The notes under the pieces were generated by a model. It had not been told where the DNA came from. It worked only from the letters and a program-made list of their open reading frames with translations, and searched no databases. Position numbers and translations under genes: made by a program. This document shows, piece after piece, positions 6,015 through 8,726 of a stretch of 8,726 nt of DNA. Numbering within the stretch: the first letter of the stretch is position 1; every line of letters starts with the position of its first letter. The stretch is from Spirochaetota bacterium (GTDB taxonomy: Bacteria; Spirochaetota; Spirochaetia; Treponematales; UBA12059), in the NCBI GenBank assembly GCA_022709445.1, contig JAKLIU010000068.1, positions 1-8,726 on the forward strand, written 5' to 3'.

Positions 6015-6066
6015 GCGGGCGGGAGCCCGCGACGCGGCGGCCCTTTCCTATCGGGCCCGCCGGGCC
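6015..6066. other. Two GC palindromes in the rlmE-DUF151 divergent gap
   Basis: GCGGGC (6015-6020) and GCCCGC (6025-6030) flank a GGGA loop, a perfect 6-bp stem with a GNRA-type tetraloop on the plus strand. GGCCCG-C-CGGGCC at 6054-6066 is a second perfect palindrome that abuts the -10 box of the DUF151 gene. The first lies in the likely rlmE leader, 17 nt upstream of its Shine-Dalgarno site. The palindromes are seen directly. An operator or leader-structure role is inference, and high GC makes chance palindromes fairly common. Confidence 0.4.
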
Positions 6067-6086
6067 TATACTATATCCGGAAGGTG
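6044..6086 (+). promoter_or_regulatory. Promoter and ribosome binding site of the DUF151 gene
   Basis: TATACT at 6067-6072 matches the sigma-70 -10 at 5 of 6 positions. TTTCCT at 6044-6049, 17 bp upstream, is a weak -35. GGAAGGTG at 6079-6086 lies 2 nt before the ATG at 6089 and serves as the Shine-Dalgarno region. Transcription would begin near 6079, giving a leader of only about ten bases. The reverse strand also reads TATAGT here, so a bidirectional start toward rlmE is possible. Confidence 0.5.
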
Positions 6087-6088
6087 AC

Positions 6089-6703
6089 ATGGGATCCAAT
6101 ACCTTGGTACAGGCTGACATCTGGACGGTCGCGCAGACGGAGCAGGGCAACGTGGTCTTGGTGCGCCCCAAGGAATCGGACGTGGCGGTCCCCATCTTCA
6201 TCGGCCAGCTGGAGACCCAGTCCATACTCATAGGCCTGGGGCGCGTGGAGATGCCCCGGCCCCTCACGCACGACCTCCTGATCTCGGTGGCTTCCGCCCT
6301 GGGGGCCAGGCTGGCGCGCATCGAGATATCCGACCTCCGTGACGGCACCTTCTTCGCACGGCTGGTGCTCATGCTCCCCTCGGGGGAGCTGGTCCTGGAC
6401 TGCCGCCCGTCCGACGCCATAGCGATGGCGGTGCGCACCGGGGCGGACGTGTTCATCGCCGAGAGCATCGTGGAGGAAGTGGGCGTGCCCGTGGACATGA
6501 TCCGCGAGGCTCCCCGCGCGGATCCGGTCGACCCCGACTCTCCCGGCCCGGAGTCCGGCCCCGGCCGCCCCGGCATGCTCTGGCACGCGCCGATCGCCGG
6601 CGACGAGGAACGGGAACGGCTGGAGCGCGAACTGTCCGCTGCGATAGCCGACGAGGACTACGAGAAGGCCGCCGCCCTGCGCGACCGGCTCAAGTCGCTC
6701 TGA
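6089..6703 (+). CDS. Bifunctional nuclease domain (BFN/DUF151) protein with C-terminal UVR motif
   Basis: The 204-residue protein has a DUF151/BFN domain (PF02577) at about residues 5-140. Recognisable blocks are VAVPIFIGQLETQSI (32-46), MPRPLTHDLL (55-64), DGTFFARLVL (85-94) and LDCRPSDAIAMAVRTGADVFIAE (103-125, given in part). A Pro/Gly/Asp-rich linker (141-170) leads to a UvrB/UvrC-type UVR helical hairpin at 172-204 (ERERLERELSAAIADEDYEK). DUF151 proteins include Thermotoga TM0160 and plant BFN proteins, for which RNase and DNase activity has been reported. The UVR motif mediates protein contacts, as between UvrB and UvrC. It is soluble, with no signal peptide. The domain pair is known in several bacterial groups. 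Its own promoter and Shine-Dalgarno site lie just upstream, and the next gene starts 167 bp downstream. The cellular role is not settled for the family. Confidence 0.9.
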   Translation: MGSNTLVQADIWTVAQTEQGNVVLVRPKESDVAVPIFIGQLETQSILIGLGRVEMPRPLTHDLLISVASALGARLARIEISDLRDGTFFARLVLMLPSGELVLDCRPSDAIAMAVRTGADVFIAESIVEEVGVPVDMIREAPRADPVDPDSPGPESGPGRPGMLWHAPIAGDEERERLERELSAAIADEDYEKAAALRDRLKSL

Positions 6704-6747
6704 GTTTCCTGCCTCCGGTTTCGCTTCCAAAGGCGGCGCATCCGCGA

Positions 6748-6781
6748 TACAATGGCCGTTGCCCCGCTCGCCAGCAGGGGC
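6748..6781 (+). promoter_or_regulatory. Promoter -10 box and 5'-terminal hairpin of the sensor gene leader
   Basis: TACAAT at 6748-6753 is a 5-of-6 match to the sigma-70 -10; no clear -35 is visible. Initiation would fall near 6760. From there the transcript would begin with a stem, GCCCCGC (6761-6767) pairing with GC-A-GGGGC (6774-6781), with one bulged A and a TCGCCA loop. The leader to the ATG at 6871 is then about 110 nt. I recognise no known riboswitch in it. The -10 is supported by sequence; the hairpin's function is inference. Confidence 0.4.
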
Positions 6782-6870
6782 GCGCCCGGCGTGGCGCCAT
6801 GAGTACCAGCGGGCCGTTGGAAAGCGTCGAGCCTTCCGGCGGTTCGCCACAGCGCGGCGCGGAGGCCGGG

Positions 6871-8726
6871 ATGAAAAAAACGACGATGCTCGCGTTCTCC
6901 CTCCTGCTCGCGGCGGCCCCGATCCATGCCCAGTCGGTGGACCTGACCGCCCAGGACCTGTACGTCCGCAAGGGTTTCTCCCTGGAATGGACCTTCTACG
7001 CGCCCCTGCCCGGGGAGACCGACTGGGTGCGCCTTCCCGCTTCACCGGGCGACCGGCCGGTGGCCATGCGCTCCGTGTTCCCCGAGGACGCGCGCTCGGC
7101 GGGCGGCGAGCCGGCCCGCTGGTGCATCGTCATCCCGTTCAACGTGGACCGCGCCGTGCTCGAGGCTCCCGGCGGGGTGGGCCTGTACCTGGGGCGCATC
7201 GGGCAGGACTGGCAGGTCTACCTGAATGGCTACCTGGTCCGCGACGAGAGCTTCTTCACGCCCGAGGGCGAGCTCGGCGTGCACCGTTCCGTCAAGGGCG
7301 CCCTGATCGAGCTGGACGAGTCGCGCGTCAGGCCCGGCGGCAACGTGCTGGCCTTCATGATAGCCGGCGACCCCGGCTCCGGCGACACCGGACTGCCTGC
7401 GGCCGGCCCCTACCTCCTGGGACCGTACGCGGAGCTGGGGGCGCTGAAAGCCGAGATACCCAGGCTCATGCTCATCGGCATCTTCTTCTTTTTCTCCCTC
7501 TACCACGGCATGCTGTTCCTGCTCCGCAGGCGCGGCAAGGCCTACCTGTACTACGGACTGGGGACGATGCTCCTGTCCCTCTACCTGTTCACCCGGACCT
7601 TCATCATCTACGGTCTCCTGCTCGAGACCCGAACCATCGACGCCGTGGGCACCGCTGCCCTGTTCCTCCTGGTGCCGGCCTTCATGGCCTTCATCGACGC
7701 GTCCCTGGGGCGCCGCGTCTCGGTGTTCGCCAAGGCCTACGCCGCCGCCAGCGCCCTGGCCGCCATCCTGCAGGCGTTCGCCTTCCGGGAGGCGCTGCTG
7801 GCGGGCTGGCGGGCCACGGTCGCGCTGCCCCTGGCCTACATCCTGGTGCTGGACCTGGCGCTTCCCATCGGCAAGGCCGTGCGCGATTCAATCGGCTCGC
7901 GCGGCGGCAAGGGCGGGCTGGCGCGGGCCATCATGCAGGGCCTTGGCCGGTCCGAGGCCAGCACGCTGATCCTGGGAACCGCGGTGATGGGAGCCGCCGT
8001 GCTCCTGGACTCCTTCGAGCGGGTCGGCGGGGCGGCCGGCGGCAGGTCGGCCGACCTGGTCTTCCTGGTGCTGGTGTTCGGCACGGCCGCCGTGCTGGCG
8101 GGCAAGTTCTTCAAGGTGTACCGGGACGCGGAGGCGGTGAAGCTGGACCTGGAACGGCGGGTCGCCGCGCGCACCGGGGAGCTGCAGGCGGAACTCTCCG
8201 TGCAGGAGGGGCTCAGCGTGCGCCTGTCCGACCTCAGCGGGAAGCTCAAGTCCGCGGTATCGGTGGCGGACAAGGACCTGCGCATCGCCACGCAGGTGCA
8301 GCAGGGCTTCTTCCCCAAGTCGGCCCCCAGGACGGACAGCTGGGAGCTGGCTTTCGCCTTCATGCCCGCGGGGGGCCTGTCCGGGGATTTCTACGACTTC
8401 TACCAATCGGGCGAACGGCTGGACGGCCTGGTGGTCGGGGACGTGTCGGGACACGGAATAGCATCGGGACTGATCACGGTGCTCGCGCGCTCCATCTTCC
8501 ACCGCAATTTCTACGAGCGCAGGCACCGGAGCCTGGGCGCGGTGCTGGAGGCGATCAACGCGGAGCTCATACCGGAACTGTCGTCCGTGGAGAACTTCAT
8601 CACCGCGGCCCTGCTTCGGGTGGCGGACGACGGCCAGGTGGAATACGCCACCGCCGCGCATACGGAAATCCTTTACCGGGGGCCGACAAGCCCCGGGCCA
8701 ACGCGGTCAGGCCGCGCACCGTGCAG
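6871..8726 (+). CDS. 7TM-DISM receptor with SpoIIE/PP2C (RsbU-like) phosphatase, 3' end missing
   Basis: The frame runs from ATG 6871 (GGAGG at 6861-6865) to the window edge, 618 codons. Residues 1-20 form a signal peptide ending IHA. Residues 21-195 form an extracytoplasmic domain whose WQVYLNG (114-120) suits a DISM jelly-roll ligand-binding fold. Seven hydrophobic segments follow at about 198-219, 224-250, 256-276, 285-304, 315-334, 362-381 and 394-413. A charged helix, probably coiled coil, spans about 414-465. A SpoIIE/PP2C domain begins at DLRIATQVQQGFFP (469-482); its metal-binding aspartates are D506 in SGDFYDF and D524 in VGDVSGHG. Such proteins sense an external ligand and dephosphorylate an anti-anti-sigma (STAS) partner. 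No STAS or kinase gene is visible. The final 15 codons look frame-shifted (see findings). The in-frame ATG at 6799 is rejected as the start because it would bury the signal peptide. Confidence 0.88.
   Translation, partial: MKKTTMLAFSLLLAAAPIHAQSVDLTAQDLYVRKGFSLEWTFYAPLPGETDWVRLPASPGDRPVAMRSVFPEDARSAGGEPARWCIVIPFNVDRAVLEAPGGVGLYLGRIGQDWQVYLNGYLVRDESFFTPEGELGVHRSVKGALIELDESRVRPGGNVLAFMIAGDPGSGDTGLPAAGPYLLGPYAELGALKAEIPRLMLIGIFFFFSLYHGMLFLLRRRGKAYLYYGLGTMLLSLYLFTRTFIIYGLLLETRTIDAVGTAALFLLVPAFMAFIDASLGRRVSVFAKAYAAASALAAILQAFAFREALLAGWRATVALPLAYILVLDLALPIGKAVRDSIGSRGGKGGLARAIMQGLGRSEASTLILGTAVMGAAVLLDSFERVGGAAGGRSADLVFLVLVFGTAAVLAGKFFKVYRDAEAVKLDLERRVAARTGELQAELSVQEGLSVRLSDLSGKLKSAVSVADKDLRIATQVQQGFFPKSAPRTDSWELAFAFMPAGGLSGDFYDFYQSGERLDGLVVGDVSGHGIASGLITVLARSIFHRNFYERRHRSLGAVLEAINAELIPELSSVENFITAALLRVADDGQVEYATAAHTEILYRGPTSPGPTRSGRAPC

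Noticed and set aside
6799..6870. Upstream in-frame start at 6799 for the sensor gene
   Set aside because: It would place 24 polar residues before a good signal peptide. The ATG at 6871 has GGAGG at an ideal distance.
6760..6870. A c-di-GMP or other known riboswitch in the sensor leader
   Set aside because: I could not match the leader to conserved cores I know, including the GEMM-I pattern; only a simple 5' hairpin and GC-rich sequence are visible.

Overview
This is a GC-rich bacterial window, dense with genes. I read eight protein-coding genes, two of them cut by the window edges. I see no rRNA, tRNA, transposase gene or CRISPR array. The mix suggests a high-GC spirochaete or similar environmental bacterium: a 7TM-DISM receptor fused to a SpoIIE phosphatase, a DUF151 nuclease with a UVR tail, a lone PTS EIIA and single-gene rlmE and plsY. 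This placement is tentative because no taxonomic marker is present.

Region 1 (1-4035, all + strand) looks like a catabolic operon. It holds the end of a DUF1116 (AllG/YlbE-like) gene, a cyclase-family metal-dependent hydrolase, a class III (CaiB/BaiF) CoA-transferase and an amidase-signature hydrolase. The last two overlap by 4 bases (ATGA). The likely theme is opening and deamidating a cyclic or linear amide, moving CoA onto the released acid, and possibly carbamoyl transfer through the DUF1116 partner. The substrate cannot be read from sequence. Two intergenic inverted-repeat elements with related CAC(A/G)GAG-type arms flank the cyclase gene. The second encloses four small hairpins and is the least explained structure in the window.

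Region 2 (4036-6703) carries housekeeping genes in alternating orientation. plsY (-, phospholipid synthesis) converges on the amidase. A PTS EIIA gene (+) diverges from plsY. rlmE (-, 23S rRNA 2'-O-methyltransferase) runs tail-to-tail into the EIIA gene with a 49-bp overlap. A DUF151 bifunctional-nuclease gene (+) diverges from rlmE. The short gaps hold recognisable -10 boxes and Shine-Dalgarno sites.

Region 3 (6704-8726, + strand) has a leader of about 110 nt and then a large signalling protein that runs off the window. Its order is signal peptide, extracytoplasmic jelly-roll-like domain, seven membrane helices, coiled coil and SpoIIE/PP2C phosphatase. Near the right edge the reading frame appears to slip by one base at a G run. 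No stretch longer than 300 bases lacks a gene.
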